Shown here: one piece after another, positions 1-5,799 of the stretch
How positions within the stretch are numbered: the first letter of the stretch is position 1
How the letters are laid out: every line of letters begins with the position of its first letter
Assembly (NCBI GenBank): GCA_028707415.1
Contig: JAQWBC010000050.1
Location: 1-6,888 of the forward strand
Length of the DNA: 6,888 nucleotides
Source: Candidatus Izemoplasmatales bacterium
Lineage (GTDB): Bacteria > Bacillota_I > Bacilli_A > Izemoplasmatales > Hujiaoplasmataceae
Direction: 5' to 3'
Position numbers and translations under genes: made by a program
The notes under the pieces: generated by a model
The model's input: the letters and a program-made list of their open reading frames with translations, nothing else
Databases searched by the model: none
What the model was told of the DNA's origin: nothing

Positions 1-1
1 T

Positions 2-736
2 TTTGTTGGGGGTATGAATTTAGCTGATGAGTACAACCATGATTCCGTAAAATTCGGATTTTGGCGCGATACACATGTTTTAATTCGAGGAAATGGCGTG
101 ACTAGCATTCAAAACGTTTTCATCAAGGATTGGTATTATATTACTGCAAACGTTTTGGAGAAACCACTTGATAAATCAATTGAATTATTTCCTGGGTTGT
201 TTTCCGTCATCGAATCAGGGCCAGATTTTGAAATCGACATGATTAAAGATGTTTATCTTAAAATGATTGTAACGGCCAAAAAGTCGATAAAAATTGTTAC
301 TCCCTATCTAATTATTGAGCCAGAAATGATGTCGGCTTTGAAAATCGCAGCCAGAAGTAATGTAGAAGTCACTTTTTTAGTCCCCGGGAAAAGTGATTAT
401 GTGACCGTTGGATTCGCAACAAGATCTTTTTATGAACAGTTGTTATCCTACGGCATCAAAATATTTGAACTAAAAGATCACTTTGTTCATTCGAAAATAT
501 TAATCGTTGATGATGTTATCGCCTCGGTCGGGTCTGTTAATTTTGACCCCCGGAGTTTTCACTTGAATTTTGAAGTTACCAGTATATTCAGTAATCCCGC
601 GGTGGATGTCTTGGTAAAATCATTCGCAGATGATTTGACAAAATCAAATGAAATAAATGCTGAAGTGTGGAAAAAACGCGGGTTCTTCAGACGTTTCATT
701 CAGGGTTTATTTAATTTATTTAGTCCTTTATTCTAG
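2..736 (+). CDS. cls: Cardiolipin synthase, C-terminal part (5' end outside window)
   Basis: Phospholipase D-superfamily enzyme that makes cardiolipin from phosphatidylglycerol at the membrane. The frame is open to the window edge and codes FVGG just before the first ATG (position 14). This matches the internal Cls segment FxGGxNxxDEY, so the ATG at 14 is an internal Met and the gene starts upstream. Visible family blocks are the FWRDTHVLIRG segment, a TPYLIIEPEMM-type block near 300, and the second HKD motif near 488-511 (H-S-K then D), followed by GSVNFDPRSF and LNFEV. The first HKD motif is missing only because it lies upstream. The protein ends in a basic/aromatic tail finishing in SPLF, as in other Cls proteins. 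The SD and start of rmuC follow within 20 bases, so the two may be cotranscribed. Identity is secure; the paralogue type is not resolved. Confidence 0.93.
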   Translation, partial: FVGGMNLADEYNHDSVKFGFWRDTHVLIRGNGVTSIQNVFIKDWYYITANVLEKPLDKSIELFPGLFSVIESGPDFEIDMIKDVYLKMIVTAKKSIKIVTPYLIIEPEMMSALKIAARSNVEVTFLVPGKSDYVTVGFATRSFYEQLLSYGIKIFELKDHFVHSKILIVDDVIASVGSVNFDPRSFHLNFEVTSIFSNPAVDVLVKSFADDLTKSNEINAEVWKKRGFFRRFIQGLFNLFSPLF

Positions 737-743
737 AATCTTT

Positions 744-748
744 GGAGG
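744..748 (+). promoter_or_regulatory. Shine-Dalgarno site fixing the rmuC start
   Basis: GGAGG lies 5 bases before the ATG at 754. The longer in-frame reading from a TTG at 742 would put its start codon inside this SD, so the ATG at 754 is the better start. Confidence 0.85.
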
Positions 749-753
749 TATAT

Positions 754-2040
754 ATGGATCCCGACTTGATGTTTGTTATTATTATCATCTTAATCGTTCT
801 CGTTTTAACTGGCATTTTATACATCATCTTCTCAAAGAAAGCTTCATTAGGTAATGGTGGCGAAGAAATTAAGCGTTTAAACGCAGAAATTTCCAATCAA
901 CTCGGAAACATGAAAACGACGGTTTCACAATCAATTTTCGATGCCATTATGAAATTTAACGATCAAGTCAATCAGAAATTGAGCGATAATAATCAAAAAT
1001 CCGCAGAAAACATCACCGATTTTCGGATTGCGGTTAATTCAGAACTGGGAGCATTCAAGGAGAAAATTACTTTGCGACTCAATGAAAGCTTTCAAGGATT
1101 GAATGAAACCATCGATAAGCGTATGGGTTTGATCAATGAAAAGGTTGAAGATCGTCTTAGTAAGGGTTTTACCGAAACGAATCAAACTTTCTTGCAGATT
1201 GCGGAGCGGGTAAAAGTAATCGACGACGCCCAAAAGAATATTCAAGAACTATCCAATGAGATGATTGGCTTGCAGCAAATTCTTAAAAACAATCAAAGCC
1301 GTGGTTCTTTTGGCGAATATCAGCTTAATCAATTGCTGTACAGCGTTTTTGGAGATAATAAGAAATTGTATGACATTCAATACACTATCAAAGAAGCTCG
1401 CGGAAAAAGTGAATCAGTTCGTGCTGATGCGGTTATTTTCATGCCAGAACCGAATGGGATGATCGCAATTGATTCGAAATTTCCTTTTTCAGCATACTCA
1501 AAGCTTTTTGATAATAAGGACTTGGCCAAAGAGGAAGAAATCAAACTAATTCAAACCTTTGGTGCCGATGTCAAAAAACATATTAACGAAATTGCATCCA
1601 AATACATCATTTCCGGAATCACCGCTGATTATGCTTTAATGTTTGTTGCTTCTGATGGCATTTTAGCGCTTCTCCATTCCCGACTACAAAATATCGTTGA
1701 ACATGCACGCTCCAAAAACGTGACGATTGTTTCTCCAACCACGTTAATTCCGTTGCTCTCTTCATATCGTGCTGTATCAATAGATTACGAACGCAGTAAA
1801 TATACCGCCGAAATCAATCGTGAATTAATGCAACTCAATAAAGAATTTGAAAAGTTCAATAACGACTGGTTACGGTTAAACGAAAATATCCAAAAACTCA
1901 CTAAGCAGAGTTCTGATGTTAACACTCGAGTTGAGAAGATTACTACAAAATTCGGTCGCATCAAAAACGTTGATCTATTGGACGATGACCAACAGATGGA
2001 AGGAAACAATATAGAAGAAACCGAAAACTCAAGCGAGTAA
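754..2040 (+). CDS. rmuC: RmuC family protein (membrane-anchored coiled-coil, nuclease-like)
   Basis: RmuC proteins are linked in E. coli to limiting rearrangement at inverted repeats; the biochemical activity is poorly defined and a PD-(D/E)xK-like nuclease fold is predicted. From the ATG at 754 the protein is 428 aa. It has one hydrophobic segment at about residues 6-26, then a long charged, probably coiled-coil stretch to about 180, then the conserved domain. That domain shows GSFGEYQL (about 184-191), R-A-D-A-V (Asp about 225), IDSKFP (Asp 240, Lys 242) and later DYALMFVASDG. These correspond to RmuC blocks usually read as GxWGE, RPDxVV, iDsK and mFvp. A second helical stretch and a very acidic tail follow. 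The likely topology is a short outside N-terminus with the rest in the cytoplasm. It lies directly behind cls with a 17-base gap. The family call is firm; substrate and role here are unknown. Confidence 0.9.
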   Translation: MDPDLMFVIIIILIVLVLTGILYIIFSKKASLGNGGEEIKRLNAEISNQLGNMKTTVSQSIFDAIMKFNDQVNQKLSDNNQKSAENITDFRIAVNSELGAFKEKITLRLNESFQGLNETIDKRMGLINEKVEDRLSKGFTETNQTFLQIAERVKVIDDAQKNIQELSNEMIGLQQILKNNQSRGSFGEYQLNQLLYSVFGDNKKLYDIQYTIKEARGKSESVRADAVIFMPEPNGMIAIDSKFPFSAYSKLFDNKDLAKEEEIKLIQTFGADVKKHINEIASKYIISGITADYALMFVASDGILALLHSRLQNIVEHARSKNVTIVSPTTLIPLLSSYRAVSIDYERSKYTAEINRELMQLNKEFEKFNNDWLRLNENIQKLTKQSSDVNTRVEKITTKFGRIKNVDLLDDDQQMEGNNIEETENSSE

Positions 2041-2104
2041 ATGGTGATAAATATCGCTAAACGACAACGTTATACGGCTATCCGCATATTTTGGGAAATA
2101 AAAC

Positions 2105-2133
2105 TTGCATTTTAAAAATGATAGTTGTATAAT
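2105..2133 (+). promoter_or_regulatory. Sigma-A type promoter of the cold-shock gene
   Basis: TTGCAT (2105-2110) and a perfect TATAAT (2128-2133) are separated by 17 bases. Transcription would begin near 2140, giving a leader of only about 28 bases. That is too short for the long structured thermosensor leader known from E. coli cspA. The gap from 2041 to 2104 holds no strong terminator for rmuC. Confidence 0.8.
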
Positions 2134-2168
2134 GTATTCAGCATCAAAAATAAATAAAGGAGAAACAC

Positions 2169-2366
2169 ATGAACGGAACAGTAAAATGGTTTAATGCAGA
2201 AAAAGGCTACGGATTTATCACTGGTGAAGATGGAAAAGATATTTTCGCTCACTACTCAGCAATCCAAGGCGAAGGCTACAAAGCTCTTGAGAACGGTCAA
2301 AAAGTAAGTTTTGACGTTACCAATGGTGCTAGAGGCCCGCAAGCTGCTAACATAGTAAAACTGTAA
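2169..2366 (+). CDS. cspA: Cold-shock protein (CspA family)
   Basis: A 65-aa single cold-shock domain that binds single-stranded RNA and DNA and is expected to act as an RNA chaperone in the cytoplasm. The N-terminal MNGTVKWFNAEKGYGFI contains the RNP1 motif (KGYGFI), and DIFAHYSAI is the RNP2 region, with Ala-His-Tyr where VHFS is more usual. The C-terminus GPQAANIVKL is typical, and the length equals the usual 65-70 aa. AAAGGAG at 2156-2162 lies 6 bases before the ATG, an excellent SD. The stop is doubled (TAA TAG). Its own promoter upstream and an intrinsic terminator downstream make it a monocistronic unit. The letter of the csp paralogue cannot be assigned from sequence alone. Confidence 0.96.
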   Translation: MNGTVKWFNAEKGYGFITGEDGKDIFAHYSAIQGEGYKALENGQKVSFDVTNGARGPQAANIVKL

Positions 2367-2389
2367 TAGTCGACCTAGTTAACCAGTAG

Positions 2390-2426
2390 AAAAGAGCAAT
2401 TCAGGTAAAACTGATGCTCTTTTTTT
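2390..2426 (+). terminator. Rho-independent terminator after the cold-shock gene
   Basis: AGAGCA pairs with TGCTCT, and an inner TCAG pairs with CTGA around a GTAAAA loop; a 2-base AT bulge sits in the 5' arm. The stem is followed directly by a T tract ending at 2426, with matching A residues before the 5' arm. This should end the csp transcript and insulate it from cysS. Confidence 0.88.
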
Positions 2427-2432
2427 ATCCGC

Positions 2433-2467
2433 ATAATCGCGATACCCCTTGAAAAAATAGCGATTAT
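2433..2467 (+). repeat. 8-bp inverted repeat flanking the cysS -35 box
   Basis: ATAATCGC (2433-2440) and its exact reverse complement GCGATTAT (2460-2467) are separated by 19 bases. The centre falls at position 2450, on the TTGAAA -35 box. It could be an operator for a dimeric regulator, or chance in AT-rich sequence. It lies upstream of the predicted transcript start, so it is not an RNA leader element. Confidence 0.4.
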
Positions 2468-2477
2468 TTCATATAAT
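2449..2477 (+). promoter_or_regulatory. Sigma-A type promoter of cysS-mrnC
   Basis: TTGAAA (2449-2454) and a perfect TATAAT (2472-2477) are separated by 17 bases. Transcription would begin near 2484, about 23 bases before the GTG start. This leaves no room for a T-box leader of the kind that often controls cysS in Bacillota. Confidence 0.82.
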
Positions 2478-2506
2478 TGACTGTACGTAAAAGGAAGTGA
2501 AAACTT

Positions 2507-3844
2507 GTGAAAATATTCAATTCTTATACAAACTCGCTTGAGACCTTCGTTCCTTATCATGAAGGCCAAGTTTCGATGTATGTCTGTGGACCGACCGTCT
2601 ATAATTATATCCATATCGGTAATGCCAGGCCGGTAGTTTTTTTCGATGTTGTAAGAAGATATTTTGAAGCCATCGGATTTACGGTAAAATTTGTTTCTAA
2701 TTTTACAGATGTTGATGACAAGATTATACAGAAAGCTATTAGTGAAGGCGTTTCTGAACTTGATGTAAGCAATCGCTTCATTGCTGCTTTTTTAGCTGAC
2801 GTGGAAAAATTGGGATCTAAAACCGATTATATCAAGCCCAGAGTTACGGAGTATATGCCCCAGATTATTGCTTATATTCAGGAAATGGTCAATAAAGGCT
2901 TTGCCTATATTGTGGATGGCGATGTCTTTTTTAGCGTCGATAAAATTCCCGAATACGGGAAATTATCCAATCGAAAACTAGATGATTTATTATCTGGGTC
3001 GCGAATTGAAGTGAATGATAAAAAGAAAAACCCTTTGGATTTTGTGTTGTGGAAAAGAACCGTCGAAGGGGTTCATTGGAATTCACCATTTTCAGTCGGT
3101 AGGCCGGGTTGGCATACGGAATGCGTTACGATGATTGATGATATTTTCAGCGAAGAGATTGACATCCATGGTGGTGGAATCGATATTATGTTCCCTCATC
3201 ACGAAAATGAAATCGCTCAGTCTTTGGCCTGCAAAGGGCATCGTTGCGCAAATATTTGGATGCATAACGGTCGCCTTAACCTTGAAGGCGAGAAAATGAG
3301 TAAAAGTGAAGGCAATGTCGTCTGGGTCAAAGATTTATCGGTTGACCCGATGGCATTTCGGATGTTTTTGCTCTCAACACATTATCGAGCCCCGATTGCT
3401 TATTCGCAAGACTCTTTGGATAGTTATGTCAATGAATGGCAACGATTGAAAAAAAGCGTTATCGGAATATTTGTCACTTTAGATTATAATTCGGTCTATC
3501 ATATTAATTGTGAGATTACCGATCCGGATATAACAGCGATTATTTCAGCGTTTACTGAATCCATGGAAAACGACTTCAATACCGCCAACGCCTTGACAGC
3601 TGTAAACCAAGCATTGAAAATTATCAATAACCTTATGCGGCAAAAAACCGACTATGAGCGCATGAATCAAATCCTGAAAGCTATGAACTATATGCTAATG
3701 ATATTGGGTTTATCGATAGATCAAGTGCCTTTGACGGCGAATGATAAAGACTTGTTAGCTCGCTGGGAGGCCGCTCGAAAAGCTAAGGATTTTCAGTTGG
3801 CTGATGTTCTTCGCAACGAACTGGCACATAAAAATTTGGTATAA
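2507..3844 (+). CDS. cysS: Cysteinyl-tRNA synthetase
   Basis: Class I aminoacyl-tRNA synthetase that charges tRNA-Cys with cysteine in the cytoplasm. The 445-aa protein has the HIGH-type motif HIGN (36-39) and the KMSKS motif (263-267). It has all four zinc ligands expected from the E. coli enzyme: Cys27, Cys206, His231 and Glu235 (in the HHENE segment). The start is GTG at 2507, with AAAGGAAG about 9-10 bases upstream and the family N-terminus (KIFNSYTN, YVCGPTVY) right behind it. The C-terminus stops at NELAHKNLV, about 15-20 residues short of the usual tail (often DTPxGxxW), so the protein is shorter than the roughly 460-aa norm. It has its own promoter. mrnC begins one base after its stop, so the two are probably translationally coupled. 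Confidence 0.97.
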   Translation: MKIFNSYTNSLETFVPYHEGQVSMYVCGPTVYNYIHIGNARPVVFFDVVRRYFEAIGFTVKFVSNFTDVDDKIIQKAISEGVSELDVSNRFIAAFLADVEKLGSKTDYIKPRVTEYMPQIIAYIQEMVNKGFAYIVDGDVFFSVDKIPEYGKLSNRKLDDLLSGSRIEVNDKKKNPLDFVLWKRTVEGVHWNSPFSVGRPGWHTECVTMIDDIFSEEIDIHGGGIDIMFPHHENEIAQSLACKGHRCANIWMHNGRLNLEGEKMSKSEGNVVWVKDLSVDPMAFRMFLLSTHYRAPIAYSQDSLDSYVNEWQRLKKSVIGIFVTLDYNSVYHINCEITDPDITAIISAFTESMENDFNTANALTAVNQALKIINNLMRQKTDYERMNQILKAMNYMLMILGLSIDQVPLTANDKDLLARWEAARKAKDFQLADVLRNELAHKNLV

Positions 3845-3845
3845 G

Positions 3846-4229
3846 ATGAATATGTACAATGGATTGACACTCGCATATTTGGGTGATGCAATTTGGGAAA
3901 TAAAAGTTCGTGAGCACTTGATGGAAACGGGTTTGACAAAAGTCAATGATCTCCACCGATTGGCCATTAAATTCACTTCAGCGAACGGCGAGGCAAACAT
4001 TATTGATCGGCTGGTATCGGAGTGCCTTTCCGATGCGGAAATCGAAATATATAAACGCGGTAGAAATGCGGAATCGACTCATAAACCCAAAAATGCCGAT
4101 CTAGGAACGTATCATAGGGCGACCGGTTTTGAAGCCTTGATTGGCTATTTATATTTAGAAAAAACCCTCGCTCGCATGGATGAAATCGTGACGATAAGTA
4201 TTCACATCATTGAAGAAACACTAGCATAA
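3846..4229 (+). CDS. mrnC: Mini-ribonuclease III (23S rRNA maturation)
   Basis: Mini-III is a dimeric RNase III-type enzyme without a double-stranded RNA-binding domain that trims the ends of 23S rRNA precursors in Bacillota. From ATG 3846 the protein is 127 aa. It carries LAYLGDAIWE (catalytic Asp14), then RGRNAES, PKNAD, TYHRATGFEALIGYLYL with the second acidic site at Glu96. The family N-terminus begins near NGLTLAYLGD. The longer reading from 3804 would add 14 unrelated residues overlapping cysS, so it was rejected; ATG 3852 is a second possible start. No good SD is visible. Translation probably relies on ribosomes ending cysS one base upstream, the conserved gene pair in Bacillota. Confidence 0.94.
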   Translation: MNMYNGLTLAYLGDAIWEIKVREHLMETGLTKVNDLHRLAIKFTSANGEANIIDRLVSECLSDAEIEIYKRGRNAESTHKPKNADLGTYHRATGFEALIGYLYLEKTLARMDEIVTISIHIIEETLA

Positions 4230-4232
4230 AAA

Positions 4233-4260
4233 GCGGGATTTTTAACGCAAAAAATCCCAC
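4233..4260 (+). terminator. Hairpin after mrnC, possible terminator
   Basis: GGGATTTTT (4235-4243) pairs perfectly with AAAAATCCC (4250-4258) around a 6-base loop, 4 bases after the mrnC stop. On the + strand no T tract follows, so termination would be weak and the stem may mainly protect the 3' end. Read on the opposite strand it is followed by CTTTTT, but no gene points that way here. Confidence 0.5.
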
Positions 4261-4275
4261 TATTCTCAAAAAAAG

Positions 4276-4297
4276 ATCACAGTACATGTGGTAAAAT
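4276..4297 (+). promoter_or_regulatory. Possible extended -10 promoter and short dyad before rlmB
   Basis: TGG followed by TAAAAT (4289-4297) fits an extended -10 element, but no -35 box sits at the right distance. It overlaps the dyad ATCACA / TGTGGT (4276-4281 and 4287-4292, one G-T pair). The predicted start near 4304 would fall within the rlmB SD region, which weakens the promoter reading. rlmB may instead be read through from cysS-mrnC. Confidence 0.25.
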
Positions 4298-4312
4298 AAA
4301 AGTGGTGATGAT

Positions 4313-5035
4313 ATGAGTGTCAATATTTTTGGAAAAAATCCTTGTCGCGAAATTTTGAATACCGAACGAGCAGTTACTCAAGCTTTCGTAATCAATAATA
4401 CCAATCAGGATTTACGTGATTTGATTATTAAAAAGCAAATTCCTTTATGTATGTTAGATAAACTTACTTTTGATTCGCGATTTTCCGGTAACCATCAAGG
4501 AATAGTTTTGGAGATTGAAGAATATCGAACAATAACATTTGCGGAACTAGAGATAAAAATCCGTGATTCTAAAATCACAAACCCGATATTAATTATGCTG
4601 GATGGCATTGAAGACCCACACAATTTCGGAGCCATTATTAGAAGCGCTGAAGCTGGGGGTGTGTTCGGTATCATCATTCCCAAAAATCGTAGTGTTGGCA
4701 TTACGGGAACCGTCGCTAAAGTAGCTTCAGGAGCCATCGAACACATCAACATTATCGAAGTAACGAATCTTAATCAAACGATTGCTAAACTCAAGAAATT
4801 AGGATTCTGGATTGTAGGAACCGACATTGATGCCCAAAAACGGTATGATGAAATCATTGTCGATCCTCCGCTATGCTTAATCATTGGCAATGAAGGGAAA
4901 GGTATTAGCCGATTAGTCAAAGAAAACGCAGATTATACGGTTAAAATTCCGATGGTAGGAAAAACCAACAGTCTTAACGCCTCGGTCAGTGCCGGAATCA
5001 TCATTTTTGAAGTATTACGGAAAAGAGCGAGATAG
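4313..5035 (+). CDS. rlmB: 23S rRNA (guanosine-2'-O-)-methyltransferase, TrmH/SpoU family
   Basis: SPOUT-class enzyme that uses S-adenosylmethionine to 2'-O-methylate a guanosine of 23S rRNA (G2251 in E. coli numbering). The 240-aa protein has the N-terminal substrate-binding domain (about 1-75, starting IFGKNPCREIL). The catalytic domain shows motif 1 at 100-110 (Asn104, Arg110), motif 2 IGNEGKGIS (Glu194) and motif 3 at 211-225 (Pro213, Ser220, Asn222). The C-terminal SAM-binding knot appears intact. GTGGTGAT at 4302-4309 pairs with the 3' part of the anti-SD at suitable spacing for ATG 4313. The position after mrnC matches Bacillota synteny and supports RlmB over other TrmH-family members. 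The sigma gene follows 6 bases later, so the two are probably one transcript. Confidence 0.92.
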   Translation: MSVNIFGKNPCREILNTERAVTQAFVINNTNQDLRDLIIKKQIPLCMLDKLTFDSRFSGNHQGIVLEIEEYRTITFAELEIKIRDSKITNPILIMLDGIEDPHNFGAIIRSAEAGGVFGIIIPKNRSVGITGTVAKVASGAIEHINIIEVTNLNQTIAKLKKLGFWIVGTDIDAQKRYDEIIVDPPLCLIIGNEGKGISRLVKENADYTVKIPMVGKTNSLNASVSAGIIIFEVLRKRAR

Positions 5036-5041
5036 AAGTAA

Positions 5042-5581
5042 ATGAACTTTCGCGACTACAATGATTTTGAGATTATCGATCTTATCAAACAGGGCAACGA
5101 AGAAGCACTGGAACTGATGTTCGATAAATACAAATATCTAGTTGCGAAAAAGATTGCCAAATTTAACCTGAGCGACGAATTTGACGACTGTTTTCAAGAA
5201 GGAATGATTGTTCTTTATAAATCAGTCCTTAAATACGATGATGACCGCAAAAAATCGTTTATGCGATTTTTCGAAACCAATTTAGAACATCATTTTATTT
5301 CTATCATTCGGACGCGACAACGTTATTTCAAATTCGTTCGGGAAAAATTTCCCGTATTGATTGATTATCACGTCGAGGAAGTTGAAAGTAATCAATATAC
5401 GGAGACGGATATCAAACAAGCAATCGATCATCTGTCCCAGCTGGAACTCGTTGTCTTTGTGGCAAAATTTATCAATGATAAACCCGTCGATCTAATTGCT
5501 CGTGAACAAAACGTGCCAATCAAAAAAGTATATAATGCGATTGACCGCATTCGTCAAAAAATTAAAATGCATTTGCAATGA
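5042..5581 (+). CDS. sigH: SigH-like RNA polymerase sigma factor
   Basis: Alternative sigma-70-family factor that directs RNA polymerase to its own promoter class. At 179 aa it has only regions 2 and 4, like SigH and ECF factors. Region 2 (about 8-95) includes the acidic FDDCFQEGMIVLYKSV core-binding segment (48-62), then SFMRFFETN and IIRTRQRYFKF, which resemble the melting and -10 recognition parts. A linker (about 96-125) leads to region 4 (about 126-178) with a helix-turn-helix at about 148-172 (LIAREQNVPIKKVYNAIDRIRQK). B. subtilis SigH has the same domain order but is longer (218 aa). The slot between rlmB and rpmG is where sigH lies in Bacillus, though yacP is missing. The SD is weak (AGAAG), suggesting coupling to rlmB. 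The stop is tandem UGA-UGA. Sigma family is firm; equivalence to SigH and any role in sporulation or competence are inference. Confidence 0.85.
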   Translation: MNFRDYNDFEIIDLIKQGNEEALELMFDKYKYLVAKKIAKFNLSDEFDDCFQEGMIVLYKSVLKYDDDRKKSFMRFFETNLEHHFISIIRTRQRYFKFVREKFPVLIDYHVEEVESNQYTETDIKQAIDHLSQLELVVFVAKFINDKPVDLIAREQNVPIKKVYNAIDRIRQKIKMHLQ

Positions 5582-5589
5582 TGATTTTC

Positions 5590-5618
5590 TTGACAAAATA
5601 GTCTTTTTTTGGTACATT
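5590..5618 (+). promoter_or_regulatory. Promoter of rpmG-secE-nusG
   Basis: A perfect TTGACA (5590-5595) is followed after 17 bases by TACATT (5613-5618), a 4-of-6 match to the -10 box. Transcription would begin near 5625, leaving a leader of about 19 bases. It begins 8 bases after the sigma gene stop. It looks like a housekeeping promoter. Confidence 0.75.
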
Positions 5619-5643
5619 TAATAAAGCAAGCGAGTTGATAACT

Positions 5644-5790
5644 GTGAAAGATAAAGCAATCCTCATCTGTCAAGAGTGTTTGTCACGTAATTATGAAATT
5701 AAAATTGCCTCCGGGAGAACCGGTCGGTATGAAGCAAGTAAATATTGCCCGAAATGTAAAAAGCATACGATTCACAAGGAAAGCAAGTAG
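5644..5790 (+). CDS. rpmG: 50S ribosomal protein L33 (bL33), zinc-ribbon form
   Basis: Small protein of the large ribosomal subunit, near the E site. The 48-aa product has CxxC at 9-12 and CxxC at 35-38. This is the zinc-binding C+ form, replaced in many bacteria by a cysteine-free copy when zinc is scarce. Family features are CQECLSRNYEI and the end YCPKCKKHTIHKESK. The start is taken as GTG at 5644, which gives the usual N-terminus length; a TTG at 5635 in the same frame is an alternative. The SD is weak (GCGAG about 9 bases upstream). It leads the rpmG-secE-nusG unit, and its stop codon overlaps the secE SD. The gene is easily missed because of its length and GTG start. Confidence 0.93.
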   Translation: MKDKAILICQECLSRNYEIKIASGRTGRYEASKYCPKCKKHTIHKESK

Positions 5791-5794
5791 GAGG
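5789..5794 (+). promoter_or_regulatory. Strong secE ribosome binding site overlapping the rpmG stop
   Basis: AGGAGG begins within the TAG stop of rpmG and sits 5 bases before the secE ATG, consistent with coupled translation of the two genes. Confidence 0.8.
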
Positions 5795-5799
5795 GTATC

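Noticed and set aside
14..736. ATG at 14 as the true start of a 240-aa phospholipase D-like protein
   Set aside because: The frame is open upstream and encodes FVGG before this Met, part of a conserved Cls block. The gene is cut by the window edge.
742..753. TTG at 742 as the rmuC start
   Set aside because: It lies across the GGAGG ribosome binding site; ATG 754 has that site at ideal spacing.
2071..2092. Weak stem (TAT-A-CGG / CCG-C-ATA) and TTTT as a terminator for rmuC
   Set aside because: The stem has an internal mismatch, is short, and the T run is only four bases. It is too weak to call.
3804..3845. Upstream extension of mrnC overlapping cysS by about 40 bases
   Set aside because: The 14 added residues do not resemble Mini-III, whose conserved start begins just after ATG 3846.
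3864..3892. TTGACA-17-TGCAAT promoter inside mrnC
   Set aside because: It lies within the conserved Mini-III coding segment, the -10 is poor, and no gene starts in the expected range. Likely chance.
2062..5326. 12-base repeat CGACAACGTTAT at 2062-2073 and 5315-5326
   Set aside because: About one such match is expected by chance in a window this size; the flanks do not match and one copy is inside the sigma gene.
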